NCBI RefSeq assembly: GCF_014647115.1
Contig: NZ_BMOO01000001.1
Coordinates: 496,001-560,000 of the forward strand
Direction of reading: 5' to 3'
From: Halarchaeum rubridurum
GTDB lineage: Archaea; Halobacteriota; Halobacteria; Halobacteriales; Halobacteriaceae
Length of the DNA: 64,000 nt
A program made the position numbers and the translations under genes. Shown here in pieces: positions 49,973 to 58,283 of the stretch (position 1 is its first letter; each line of letters opens with the position of its first letter). The notes below the pieces were generated by a model. It did not search any database, was not told the origin of the DNA, and worked only from the letters and a program-made list of their open reading frames with translations.

Positions 49973-51229
49973 ATGGACGTACAGTTCCTCGGCGGGGCGG
50001 ACGCCATCGGTCGCAGCGCCCTGCTGGTGAACGATTCGCTCCTCATCGACTACGGCCTCGACGGCGGGACGCCGGTCAGGACGCCGCCGGACGTCGAACC
50101 GGACGCCGTCGTCGTCTCGCACGCGCACCTCGACCACGTCGGCGCGGTGCCGAGCCTCCTGAAGGGGGGTCGTCGGCCGCCGGTCCACTGGACGCCGCCG
50201 ACGCGCGAGCTCGCCGACCTCCTCGCCCGCGACACCCTCAAACTGCGGGCGGAGCGCTACGACCGGCCGTTCACCCGCGCGGAGATCGGCGCGCTCGGCG
50301 AGGTCTCGAACGTGCACGGCTACGGCGAGTCGTTCGAGGCGGCGGGACACACGGTCACGTTCTACGACGCCGGCCACATCCCCGGGAGCGCGCACGTCCT
50401 CGTCGACGAATCGGGACGGCGCTCCACGGGCGACGAGGGCGACACCCGGCTGCTCTACACCGGGGACTTCCACACCGCGGACCAGCGGCTCCTCACGGGG
50501 TCGACGGCGCGCCCGGACGCCGACGTCGTCGTCTGCGAGAGCACGTACGCGGACGTGAGCCGGGGGAAGAGAGCGGAGACGGAGCGGCGCTTCGCGCGTG
50601 CGCTGCGCGAGACGGTCCACCGCGGCGGGACCGTCGTCGTCCCCGCGTTCGCCGTCGGGCGCACGCAGGAGGCGATGCTCGTCTGCGACGCGTCCGACAT
50701 CGACTGCTACGTCGACGGGATGGGCGTCGAGGTGGCGAGGCGGCTCCGGCGCGTCGACGACTACCTCCGCGATTCCGCGGCGTACCGCGCGGCGATGGGG
50801 AACGCCCGGTTCGTGACCGGCGGGCGCGGGCAGAAGAGACGCATCGCCCGACAGAACACGGTGATCGTCACGACGTCGGGGATGCTCACGGGCGGCCCGG
50901 CGATGACGTACGTCCCCGAGATACGGGGGAGCCCGACGAACCTCGTCGCGTTCGTCGGCCACCAGGTCGCGGGGACGCCGGGACGGGACCTCCTCGAACG
51001 CGGCCGGGCGACCTTCGACGGTCGCACCCTGCCGGTCGCGGCGCGGACGGAGGCGTTCGACTTCTCCGCGCACGCGGACCGCGACGGCCTCCGCTCGTTC
51101 CTCGACGACTACCGCGACGCGCGCGTCTTCGCGGTGCACGGCGACGCGACCGAGCGGTTCGCCGCCGACCTCCGCGCCGACGGCTACGACGCGACGGCCC
51201 CGACGGCCGGCGAGACGCACACCGTCTGA
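49973..51229 (+). CDS. beta-CASP metallo-beta-lactamase nuclease
   Basis: The 418-residue protein has all MBL/beta-CASP signatures: HAHLDHVG (motif 2), DAGHIPGSAH (motif 3), YTGDFH (motif 4), ESTYAD and PAFAVGRTQE of the beta-CASP insert, then SAHADRDGL and FAVHGD as motifs B and C. Such archaeal proteins (aCPSF2 or aRNase J types) process or degrade RNA. It lacks the N-terminal KH domains of aCPSF1, so it belongs to a shorter class. It is monocistronic and followed by strong palindromes. Confidence 0.92.
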   Translation: MDVQFLGGADAIGRSALLVNDSLLIDYGLDGGTPVRTPPDVEPDAVVVSHAHLDHVGAVPSLLKGGRRPPVHWTPPTRELADLLARDTLKLRAERYDRPFTRAEIGALGEVSNVHGYGESFEAAGHTVTFYDAGHIPGSAHVLVDESGRRSTGDEGDTRLLYTGDFHTADQRLLTGSTARPDADVVVCESTYADVSRGKRAETERRFARALRETVHRGGTVVVPAFAVGRTQEAMLVCDASDIDCYVDGMGVEVARRLRRVDDYLRDSAAYRAAMGNARFVTGGRGQKRRIARQNTVIVTTSGMLTGGPAMTYVPEIRGSPTNLVAFVGHQVAGTPGRDLLERGRATFDGRTLPVAARTEAFDFSAHADRDGLRSFLDDYRDARVFAVHGDATERFAADLRADGYDATAPTAGETHTV

Positions 51230-51250
51230 GGTCGTTTCACCGGGAACCGA

Positions 51251-51288
51251 CAAGAAGAACTTCTTGCCGGTATCGGGTCCGATACCGG
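51251..51288. promoter_or_regulatory. two abutting palindromes
   Basis: CAAGAAG-AA-CTTCTTG (51251-51266) is followed with no gap by CCGGTATCGG-GT-CCGATACCGG (51267-51288). The second has ten-base perfect arms around a two-base centre. They begin 21 bases after the nuclease stop codon and could be a terminator, an RNA-processing signal or operators. The gap 51230-51471 holds no ORF that I believe. Confidence 0.7.
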
Positions 51289-51397
51289 AATCGTCACTCT
51301 GCGAGGCCGCACGCTCCCACCGCCGTGTGCACCGAAGACGTCGATACGGCCGTTCGAGCGCGAATCCGGTCGTGTCGCCGAAAGGGGCGAAATACGC

Positions 51398-51425
51398 CAC
51401 TACCCGGAAGCAAAGGCGGGTAGTG
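51398..51425. promoter_or_regulatory. nine-base inverted repeat upstream of the microprotein promoter
   Basis: CACTACCCG (51398-51406) and CGGGTAGTG (51417-51425) are exact inverted repeats with ten bases between. They end 15 bases upstream of the TATA-like box at 51441, the right place for an activator or repressor site. Confidence 0.55.
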
Positions 51426-51439
51426 CGCCCGGGAGCGTG

Positions 51440-51447
51440 CTTATACC
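51440..51447 (+). promoter_or_regulatory. TATA-like box for the 39-aa protein
   Basis: CTTATACC is centred about 28 bases upstream of the ATG at 51472, the leaderless spacing. Confidence 0.55.
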
Positions 51448-51471
51448 GGTGTAGGTCGTACGAAAGGGCAC

Positions 51472-51591
51472 ATGGCAGAGACACAGACCGACGCCGGCCG
51501 CGACGGAGACGACCATCTCGACGACGTCGAGCCGGGGGCGGGGTGCACCGAAATTTGGGAGCACCTCAGCGAACGCCGCGCCGAGGAGTAG
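51472..51591 (+). CDS. 39-residue acidic microprotein
   Basis: The ATG at 51472 opens a 40-codon frame: an acidic N-terminus (MAETQTDAGRDGDDHLDDV), then GAGCTEIWEHLSERR and a short acidic end. One Cys and a Trp lie in the likely amphipathic helix. A TATA-like box at leaderless distance and an inverted repeat upstream support real expression. I have an impression that the CTEIWEHLSE motif occurs in other haloarchaea, but cannot confirm it. The next gene's TATA box begins at its stop codon, so the two are tightly packed. Confidence 0.6.
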   Translation: MAETQTDAGRDGDDHLDDVEPGAGCTEIWEHLSERRAEE

Positions 51592-51592
51592 A

Positions 51593-51602
51593 GCTTTATA
51601 TC
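51593..51602 (+). promoter_or_regulatory. TATA-like box for the ParB-like gene
   Basis: GCTTTATATC lies about 26 bases upstream of the ATG at 51623, directly after the stop of the microprotein gene. Confidence 0.6.
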
Positions 51603-51622
51603 GGCCACGTTCTAGCAAACGT

Positions 51623-52282
51623 ATGAGCGACGGGTCAGACATCCCGCCGACGGACCGCGAATCGCCGGTCGGGCGACCCGTCATCCGCGGCGACGAGCGC
51701 GTCGCCGGTGAGCGCGCGGAGGAAGCCGTCGAGTTCGACCCGAGCGACCCCGAGAGCGTCGCCGACGCCGCCGAGACGGTCGCGTCGTTCGCACGCGGCG
51801 ACCTCGGCGACGACCGCTTCTACATGCTCCGCGGGGCGGCGGCCTGCGCCGCACTCGTCCGCGCGGAGGGTTCCTACAAGGCCGCGGCCGAGCGCGCCGG
51901 CGACGGCGTCACCGTCTCGTTCATCCGCAAGTGGGCGCGCGTCCACGACCTCCCGCGGCCCGTCCGCCGGCACGTCGCCGTCGGCCACATCGCGCCGACC
52001 GCCGCGAAGCACATCGCGCGCGTCGGCGGCGAAGCCCGCTATCAGCTCGCGTTCGCCGCCATCGACAACGACCTCACCGTCCGCGAGGTGCGCGCCATCG
52101 CCAGCGAGGTGAACGACGGACGACCCATCGAGGAGGCGCTACGCGAACGCGGCGTCACACCCGGCGAACTCACCGTCTCGCTCCCGCTCGACACCTACCG
52201 AGAGCTCAGACGTCGGGCGGCCGTCGAGGACGTAACCCCCGGGAGCGTCGTGACCGACGCCCTCGAATCGTACCTCGAATGA
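51623..52282 (+). CDS. ParB/KorB-type HTH protein with C-terminal ribbon-helix-helix (219 aa)
   Basis: After a 45-residue acidic leader, residues about 75-165 resemble the helix-turn-helix core of ParB/KorB/Noc proteins (GVTVSFIRKWARVHDLPRPV, VGHIAPTAAKHIARVG, NDLTVREVRAIASEV). The C-terminus (LTVSLPLDTYRELRRRAAVE...TDALESYLE) looks like a ribbon-helix-helix dimerisation/DNA-binding motif. There is no ParB nuclease/CTPase box (GxxRxxA), and no partner ParA next to it. It is probably a chromosomal DNA-binding regulator. A TATA box at leaderless distance supports the start. Confidence 0.72.
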   Translation: MSDGSDIPPTDRESPVGRPVIRGDERVAGERAEEAVEFDPSDPESVADAAETVASFARGDLGDDRFYMLRGAAACAALVRAEGSYKAAAERAGDGVTVSFIRKWARVHDLPRPVRRHVAVGHIAPTAAKHIARVGGEARYQLAFAAIDNDLTVREVRAIASEVNDGRPIEEALRERGVTPGELTVSLPLDTYRELRRRAAVEDVTPGSVVTDALESYLE

Positions 52283-52327
52283 GCGGATGGTAAACGTTTA
52301 ACGCCGCGACCCCCACGTACCCGTTGA

Positions 52328-52401
<74 letters not shown>

Positions 52402-52492
52402 CTCTCAACGCTCTCTCGATCCACGAGCGGTGCGACCGCGCCGTCGAACGCATCCGGTAGCGTTAGGGGCGACGACGCAGAAAGGGACGGCT

Positions 52493-52705
52493 ATGGCAGG
52501 AACTCTCGCCGGCTACGACCCGTTCGATGCGCTCGGCACCGTCCTGGGCGTCTACCTCGCGCTCGCCGCGCTCGCGACCCTCGTCGGAATGCCGTGGCAG
52601 TACACCGGCGGCGCGGGCGTGATGGTCCTCCAGGTCGTCGGCTGCGTGCTCACGTTCCTCGTCGGCGCCGCGCTCCTCGGCCTCGTCTACCGCGTCGGTC
52701 GATGA
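52493..52705 (+). CDS. small two-helix membrane protein (70 aa)
   Basis: The protein starts MAGTLAGYDPFDALGTVLG and has two hydrophobic helices (about residues 13-33 and 41-64), ending LVYRVGR. Its TGA overlaps the ATG of the glutaredoxin-like gene (ATGA), so the two are translationally coupled, perhaps to place a thiol protein near the membrane. The function is unknown. Confidence 0.75.
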   Translation: MAGTLAGYDPFDALGTVLGVYLALAALATLVGMPWQYTGGAGVMVLQVVGCVLTFLVGAALLGLVYRVGR

Positions 52706-52953
52706 GCGTCGCCATCACCGTGTACAGACGCGAGGAGTGCCACCTCTGCGACGAAGCCGAACGAACCATCGACGACGTCGTCGACGACCTCGACGTCCCG
52801 GTGAACGTGACCACACGCGACGTCGACGCCGACCCCGAGCTCGAAGCCGAGTACGGCGAACGCGTCCCGTACGTGGAAGTGGAGGGCGGCGTCACGTTCG
52901 AACACCGCGTCGAGGCGTCGCGCCTGCGGCGCGCGATTATGGACGCGGCGTAA
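52702..52953 (+). CDS. glutaredoxin-like thiol protein (83 aa)
   Basis: The sequence MSVAITVYRREECHLCDEAE carries the CxxC redox pair (Cys13, Cys16) at the first helix of a thioredoxin fold. The cis-proline region is RVPYVEVEGG. The size and CHLC motif fit the DUF836/glutaredoxin-like group, so it is a probable cytoplasmic disulfide reductant. It is coupled to the upstream membrane protein gene by an ATGA overlap and convergent with the membrane gene at 52966. Confidence 0.88.
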   Translation: MSVAITVYRREECHLCDEAERTIDDVVDDLDVPVNVTTRDVDADPELEAEYGERVPYVEVEGGVTFEHRVEASRLRRAIMDAA

Positions 52954-52965
52954 CCGACTCGACCG

Positions 52966-53163
52966 TCAGTCGCCGGCGTCGGCCTCGACGTCCGGCTCGA
53001 CGAACACCGTCGCGACACCCAAGCAGAGGCCGAAGAGCCCGCAGACGATTCTGAGCGGGCCGTGGAGCGTCCCCGGAACGAGCGCGACGGTCACCAGCAC
53101 GAGCCCGAGGAGCTTCGTCACCCTATCGAGGAAACGATAGCGCCGCGGCGAGAGCGAAGGCAT
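52966..53163 (-). CDS. small membrane protein next to cytochrome bc genes (65 aa)
   Basis: The protein begins MPSLSPRRYRFLDRVTKLLG and has two hydrophobic segments (about residues 14-32 and 36-54), with an acidic tail PDVEADAGD. It lies 28 bases after the cytochrome b stop on the same strand, so it may be a small subunit or assembly factor of that complex. The evidence is only position. I considered a start further upstream, but that would run into the cytochrome b gene. Confidence 0.65.
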   Translation of the reverse strand: MPSLSPRRYRFLDRVTKLLGLVLVTVALVPGTLHGPLRIVCGLFGLCLGVATVFVEPDVEADAGD

Positions 53164-53191
53164 CGGAAGAAGTGAAGGGAATGAACGTTGG

Positions 53192-54595
53192 TCAGTCGTC
53201 GGAGACGGCGGTGTTCGCCGTGTCGGAGTCGTCGTCGGTCGGGGCGGCGTCCGAATTGCGCTCACGGCGTTCGACCCCGCGCTTGAGCACGAGGTAAGTG
53301 ATGACGCCCCAGACGATGGGGACGAGTATCGTGAGGTAGAGCAGGTAGCTCGTCACCTCACCGGTCGGGATGCCCGTAACCTCGGCGACCGTCCCGTTCA
53401 TCGCGGCGATGGAGAGCACGATGACGAAGACTATCGAGGCGACGCCGACGGCGGTCTGGACCGGGCGCTTGATCGGGTCGGCCGTGAAGTGGGCCGCGTC
53501 CGACTCGTAGTCGAGGAACGGCCAGAGCACGAGGACGCCGCCGATGACGCCGGGGAGGAGCACGCCGCCGACGAACTCGGCGAGCGGCACGAAGTCGGGG
53601 ATTATCTTCAGGAGCCCGAACACCCACATGAAGTACCAGTCAGGTGCGACCCCGGCCGGCGTGCTGAACGGGTCGTTGGGACCCCAGACGGGGAGGCGCT
53701 GGACGGGGAAGAGCCCCGCGAGCAGCGAGAGGACGGCGAACGTCGAGAGGAAGACGATGAGCATCACCGCCGCCTGGTTCGGGAGGAGCGGGACGCCGGT
53801 GACGAGGCCCTCGTTGGACGCATCGACGTCCGCCTCGGCGTCACGCCCGCTCTCCTGGTCCGTGTGCTTCTGACGGATGAGCAGGAACATGTGGACGGCG
53901 ATGAGGCCGCCGATGACGAGCGGGATGAGGAAGGTGTGGTAGAAGAACATCCGCGGGAGGATGGCGCCCGCGTTGTCCGGCCACAGCCCGCCGAAGACGA
54001 TCTTCGTCAGCGTCTCGCCGATGACGGGGATGGAGCCCGCGAGGTTGAACCCGATCCCGGTCGCCGTCGAACCGTACTCGTCGAAGGGGAGCGCGTACCC
54101 CATGAAGCCCTCGATGAGGCCGAGGAACAGCAGTGTCGACCCGACGACCCAGTTGAGCTCGCGCGGATTGCGGTACGCGCCGCTGAAGAAGACGCGGAAC
54201 ATGTGGAGGCCCATCGCGGCGATGAAGAGGTACGCCCCCCAGTGATGGACCATCCGGATGAACATCCCCATCGGGACGTCGTAGGTGATCCGCATGACGG
54301 ACGCGAACGCCACCGGCACCGAGGTGCCGGCGTAGTTCGCGACGATGCCCTGGTAGGTCGTGTCGGCGGCACCCGGGCGGTAGAGCAGGCCGAGGAACGT
54401 CCCGGTGAGGACGAGGAAGACGAAGCTGAACAGCGTGACTTCGCCGAGGAGGAAGGACGCGTAGCGGTCCTCCGGGAACGCCTTCCCGAGGAACTCGTCG
54501 TCGAGGTCGAGGCGGTCGTCGAGCCAGCGGTAGACGCGACTCCCGTCGTACTGCTGGGCGTCCTCGCTCTCGTCGGATTCGGTGATCGTACTCAT
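53192..54595 (-). CDS. cytochrome b subunit (fused b6/subunit IV type) of a bc complex
   Basis: The 467-residue protein has eight or nine helices. Haem-ligating histidines appear in MVHHWGAYLFIAAMGLHMFRV-like order (two His 13-14 residues apart) and again in FFYHTFLIPLV and LIAVHMFLL. The quinol-site PEWY motif reads PDWYF. Both the N-terminal and C-terminal halves are in one chain. It oxidises menaquinol and passes electrons to the Rieske protein. It is preceded by the Rieske gene (three-base gap), all in one operon. Confidence 0.95.
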   Translation of the reverse strand: MSTITESDESEDAQQYDGSRVYRWLDDRLDLDDEFLGKAFPEDRYASFLLGEVTLFSFVFLVLTGTFLGLLYRPGAADTTYQGIVANYAGTSVPVAFASVMRITYDVPMGMFIRMVHHWGAYLFIAAMGLHMFRVFFSGAYRNPRELNWVVGSTLLFLGLIEGFMGYALPFDEYGSTATGIGFNLAGSIPVIGETLTKIVFGGLWPDNAGAILPRMFFYHTFLIPLVIGGLIAVHMFLLIRQKHTDQESGRDAEADVDASNEGLVTGVPLLPNQAAVMLIVFLSTFAVLSLLAGLFPVQRLPVWGPNDPFSTPAGVAPDWYFMWVFGLLKIIPDFVPLAEFVGGVLLPGVIGGVLVLWPFLDYESDAAHFTADPIKRPVQTAVGVASIVFVIVLSIAAMNGTVAEVTGIPTGEVTSYLLYLTILVPIVWGVITYLVLKRGVERRERNSDAAPTDDDSDTANTAVSDD

Positions 54596-54598
54596 CGG

Positions 54599-55270
54599 TT
54601 ACTCACCGGCCCCGATGTGGGCCTCGAACGGACCCGTGGCGATTATCAGTTGCTCTCCGTCCTCGGCGACCCCGACGGGCAGCTGGGGGAGCGGCCGGGG
54701 TGCGGGGCCGCTGACGACCTCCGCACCCGAGAGCGGGTTGAACTGGCTCTGGTGGCACGGGCAGAGGAAGTCCCGGTCGTTCGGCCCCGTCCGCTGGGAG
54801 ACCGTACAGCCGGCGTGCGTGCAGACCGCGGAGTACGCCGAGTACCCCTGGGCGGTCCCGTCGAGCATCGTCGGCTCGCTGTAGTCGCCCTCGGAGAACC
54901 GGACGAGGAGCGTCGTGGCGACCGGCACTTGGAGCGCGCCGCCGCCCTCCTTCTCGGGGAAGACGGTCATGCTCTCGCCGCTCCCCTGCTCGATGGCGTC
55001 GACGGTGAGGGGGTTGCCCTCGCCGTCGACGACGCGCGTACCCTGCGTGTAGAGCGTCTGGTAGTTGTAGTCGGGGCCGCCGGAGAGCGCGGACTCGTCG
55101 AGGCCGTAGAGGCCGGTGACGGCGAAGCTCCCGATTGCGGCCGCACCGCCGAGCGCCGCGAAGAACTTGGCGGCGTTCCGCCGGGTCGACTGGAGGCGGT
55201 CCTCCTCGTAGTCGACCTCGGACTGTGCCTGGGCGTCGGTGTCGGCGTCGGTGTCGTCGTTCGTGGACAT
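54599..55270 (-). CDS. Rieske iron-sulfur protein
   Basis: The 223-residue protein carries the 2Fe-2S motifs CTHAGC and CPCHQSQF in its C-terminal half. Residues 29-52 (STRRNAAKFFAALGGAAAIG) form a twin-arginine, uncleaved membrane anchor, typical of Tat-exported Rieske proteins. The folded cluster domain faces the outside. It receives electrons from cytochrome b and passes them to a soluble or anchored carrier, possibly the divergent copper protein. The first 25 residues are acidic and disordered. Confidence 0.95.
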   Translation of the reverse strand: MSTNDDTDADTDAQAQSEVDYEEDRLQSTRRNAAKFFAALGGAAAIGSFAVTGLYGLDESALSGGPDYNYQTLYTQGTRVVDGEGNPLTVDAIEQGSGESMTVFPEKEGGGALQVPVATTLLVRFSEGDYSEPTMLDGTAQGYSAYSAVCTHAGCTVSQRTGPNDRDFLCPCHQSQFNPLSGAEVVSGPAPRPLPQLPVGVAEDGEQLIIATGPFEAHIGAGE

Positions 55271-55272
55271 AG

Positions 55273-55854
55273 TCAGTGGTCGCGTTCCTCCGCGACCTCG
55301 ATGGTCGGCATGAAGTGCGTGTAGTACATCAGGACGGTCTCGGAGAGGGAGAGCGCGAGAATCGCACCGTAGAACCCGAGGAACTGGTTCCGGGAGAGCC
55401 CCATGACCTCGCCGGCGAACAGCACGGCGAAGACGGCGCTCAGGAACGTGAACAGGCCCATGAGCCAGACGGCCCGGAGACTCGCGTCCGCGGGGTAGTA
55501 GGCGATTATCCGTCTGTGCGCGGTCTGGAGGAAGTTCGGCACGTAGGGGAGCGAATCACCCTGCTCGGGGAAGAGTGGCTCCGTCCGTCTCCCCACGTTG
55601 TGCGCGTATCGCACCTGCGCGTAGAGGAGTCCGACGAGCGCGAAGAGCGCGATCCAGGAGACGATGCCGGCCGCGTAGACCGAAATCTCCGTGGGCATCG
55701 TCACGAACTGTCCCGTCGGCGCGAGTGAGACGTCCTCCCCTGACTGTAGGGGAATCTCGTGGAAGCTATTCCCTCCGCTCGCAATCGCGATGCCCCACAT
55801 CGGCATGAGCACGATGCCGATGAGCACCAGTATGATGGCCGTTTCGCGTCTCAT
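55273..55854 (-). CDS. membrane subunit, first gene of the bc-type operon (193 aa)
   Basis: The protein begins MRRETAIILVLIGIVLMPMW and has four likely membrane segments (about residues 6-27, 57-82, 125-146 and 152-176), with an external loop after the first. It has no haem-binding CxxCH and no cupredoxin motif. Its place two bases upstream of the Rieske gene in the operon suggests a structural subunit or quinol-complex assembly protein specific to haloarchaea. The function is unproven. Confidence 0.78.
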   Translation of the reverse strand: MRRETAIILVLIGIVLMPMWGIAIASGGNSFHEIPLQSGEDVSLAPTGQFVTMPTEISVYAAGIVSWIALFALVGLLYAQVRYAHNVGRRTEPLFPEQGDSLPYVPNFLQTAHRRIIAYYPADASLRAVWLMGLFTFLSAVFAVLFAGEVMGLSRNQFLGFYGAILALSLSETVLMYYTHFMPTIEVAEERDH

Positions 55855-56023
55855 TGTTTGGGTTGGAAGTCCCGGCGCGCCAGCGGCGCTCGGTACTCGT
55901 CGCTACTTGGGTGTTACCCGGTTACGTACATCCTTGTTTCGGTTGTGCACCGGAAAAGCGCGAGGGGGGATCGAAACACACTCAATCCGGGACTGAGTAC
56001 GATCGTGTACGGACGGCGTTGTC

Positions 56024-56713
56024 ATGAAACGGAGGCAGTTCATCACCAAGACAGGTGGCGCGGGGCTCGCCGCGAGCGGTATCGTCGGCTCCGTCGCCGC
56101 ACAGGAGAGTGGCGGGGACGATCCCCGGACGGGGTCGGGGACGGAGAGCGACCCGTACGTCGTCGAGATGCACACGGAGGGGTCGGAGTTCCTCTTCGAC
56201 CCGGTCGGGCTCTACGTCGAGCCGGGCGACTACGTCCAGTGGGTCAACGCGAGCGGGAGCCACTCGACGACGTCGTACTCCTCGTCGAACCCGCAGGCGA
56301 GTACGGACCTCATCCCCGAGGACGCCGAGCCCTGGAACAGCGGCACCTTCGAGGAACAGGGCGCGACGTTCACCTACCAGTTCCAGGTCGCGGGGACGTA
56401 CGACTACTACTGCATCCCGCACAAGACGCTCGGGATGATCGGTCGCGTGGTCTGTGGCGAACCCGGCGGTCCGGCAGCGGGCGAAGAACCCCCGGACTCC
56501 GTCGGGAGCGGCGTCCTCCCGGACTCCGAGACCATCGTTGAGGAGCTCGCGCTCGAATACCCCTACATCCCGGAGACCGGCGGGGGCCCCCTCCCGAGCC
56601 TCGCGCTCGGCGGCGCGGCGCTGTTCGGCCTCGGGAACGTCTACCTGCTGAGTCAGACGGACCGCTTCTCCGGGCGGTACAGCGAAGACACGACCGACGA
56701 CACCGAAATCTAG
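56024..56713 (+). CDS. halocyanin-type blue copper protein, membrane anchored
   Basis: The 229-residue protein has a Tat signal (MKRRQFITKTGGAGLAASG) and a plastocyanin domain with copper ligands in SGSHST (His) and YDYYCIPHKTLGM (Cys, His, Met). A Pro/Glu-rich linker then leads to a C-terminal hydrophobic helix (LPSLALGGAALFGLGNVYLL). It should sit on the outer face of the membrane and carry electrons. It is divergent from the cytochrome bc operon, with 169 bases between the starts, making it the likely acceptor of that complex. Confidence 0.93.
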   Translation: MKRRQFITKTGGAGLAASGIVGSVAAQESGGDDPRTGSGTESDPYVVEMHTEGSEFLFDPVGLYVEPGDYVQWVNASGSHSTTSYSSSNPQASTDLIPEDAEPWNSGTFEEQGATFTYQFQVAGTYDYYCIPHKTLGMIGRVVCGEPGGPAAGEEPPDSVGSGVLPDSETIVEELALEYPYIPETGGGPLPSLALGGAALFGLGNVYLLSQTDRFSGRYSEDTTDDTEI

Positions 56714-56714
56714 G

Positions 56715-58280
56715 TCAACGCCGTCGCGGCGATTCGAGTTCGATGTCCGCCGCCTCGAGTCGCTCCTCGACTTCCGCGCGCTTCTCTTGGTGCTCCGCGA
56801 GGAACTCCTCCATGAGCGTCGCCGCCTGCTCCTTGCAGTCACCACAGAGGCGCTCGCCCTCGCGGCACTCCTCGTAGACGCGCTCGGCGAACTCGTCGTC
56901 GTCGGACGCGAGGAGGTACGCGTAGAGTTCGTACACCGGGCAGTCATCGGGTTCGCCACCGAGTTCGCGCTGTTCCTCGGCGCTCGTCCGGCCGCCCGTG
57001 GTCGCCGCCTTCACCTTGTCGTACCCCTCCTCGGGGTCGTCGAGGAGGCTGATGTGGCTCGCGGGGATGCTCGAACTCATCTTCCCGCCGGTGAGCCCCG
57101 TCATGAAGCGGTGGTAGATCGAGGAGGGCGGAACGAAACCGTAGCCGCCGTGGGCGACTTCGACCTCGCGGGCGAGGTCCTCGGCGGCGTCGCGGTCCAT
57201 CTCGAAGCTGTCGACGTGGCCCTCGAAGACGCGTTTCTCGCCCGCCACGGCGTCGATGAGCGCCTCGAAGGCCTCATCGGTCGCGTTCCGGTCGAGGAAA
57301 CGCACGCGCGGGCGGAGGGGCTCCTTGCCGGCGGCTTCGAGTTTTTCGACGACGCGGTCGCGGGCGTCCCCGTCGGCGTCGGTGAGGTCCGCGTCGGCGA
57401 GCCAGTCGGCGGCCGCGACGCACCGCACGGGCTCGTCGGTGTCCGGGTCGCGGAGCGCGTCGTAGGCCCGCGCGAGGAGGGCGCGTTCGTCCTCGTCGTC
57501 GACCTCGAAGGACGCGAACGCCTCCGTGACGCCGAAGTACCGCGTGCGGGCGGCGAGGTCGCGCGCGAAGCGGACGTGCGGGTCCTGGTCGGGCCCGACC
57601 GGCACCACGGTGGGTTTCGGCTCGTCGAGCTGGGGCGAGAGGATGTCCGCCATCTGGGTGACGACGGACTGCATGTGAGAGACGTCGGTCTCGCCGTCGA
57701 AGCCGTAGATGCCCTCGAATTCGGAGAAGTTCGCCTCGATGCCGAGTTCGAAGGCGAGGTCCTGGACCTCGCGGTTCGTCGACTGGCGGTAGAGCGTCCC
57801 CGCTTCGGGGTCGAAGCCGAGCGCGAGGAGCGAGAGGAGATAGTCCTTCGTGTGCTCGTCTATCTCCGCCCACGAGAGGGCGCGCGCCGCGTGCGCTTCG
57901 AGGTCGGCGATGAGCGCGGTCGCGTCGCCGCCCTGCTCCTGGTGCCAGATTATCTCGTCGAAGACCATCTTGTGGCCGATGTGGGGGTCGCCGGTCGGCA
58001 TGAAGCCGGAGAGCGCAGCGAACGGCTCGTCGTCGCGCATCGCCGCCAGGACGCGCCGATAGTCACGGTGGCCGAAGATTATCGCCCGCCGCATCAGGTA
58101 GTGCGGGGTCGGGACGTCGCCGAGGACGTCCTCGAAGGACTCGATGCCGAACTCCTCGAAGAGCTTGCGGTAGTCGGAGACGGTGGAGGAGCCCCACGGG
58201 TCGAGCGCGAGGTCGTCGGCACCGTCCGTCGTCTCCGTCCCGCCGTCCGTCGCGGCCGTGTCCGTGTGGTCTGCAGTCAT
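56715..58280 (-). CDS. trpS: tryptophan-tRNA ligase
   Basis: The 521-residue class I synthetase has the HIGH motif in MPTGDPHIGHKM (about residues 94-105) and KMSSS in TGGKMSSSIPAS (about 396-407). The 30-residue acidic N-terminus is typical of halophiles, as is an acidic insert in the middle. It is four bases downstream of endA on the same strand, so the two form an operon. In haloarchaea the tRNA-Trp precursor contains an intron cut by EndA, a meaningful pairing. The stop is two bases from the convergent copper protein. Confidence 0.95.
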   Translation of the reverse strand: MTADHTDTAATDGGTETTDGADDLALDPWGSSTVSDYRKLFEEFGIESFEDVLGDVPTPHYLMRRAIIFGHRDYRRVLAAMRDDEPFAALSGFMPTGDPHIGHKMVFDEIIWHQEQGGDATALIADLEAHAARALSWAEIDEHTKDYLLSLLALGFDPEAGTLYRQSTNREVQDLAFELGIEANFSEFEGIYGFDGETDVSHMQSVVTQMADILSPQLDEPKPTVVPVGPDQDPHVRFARDLAARTRYFGVTEAFASFEVDDEDERALLARAYDALRDPDTDEPVRCVAAADWLADADLTDADGDARDRVVEKLEAAGKEPLRPRVRFLDRNATDEAFEALIDAVAGEKRVFEGHVDSFEMDRDAAEDLAREVEVAHGGYGFVPPSSIYHRFMTGLTGGKMSSSIPASHISLLDDPEEGYDKVKAATTGGRTSAEEQRELGGEPDDCPVYELYAYLLASDDDEFAERVYEECREGERLCGDCKEQAATLMEEFLAEHQEKRAEVEERLEAADIELESPRRR

Positions 58281-58283
58281 AAC

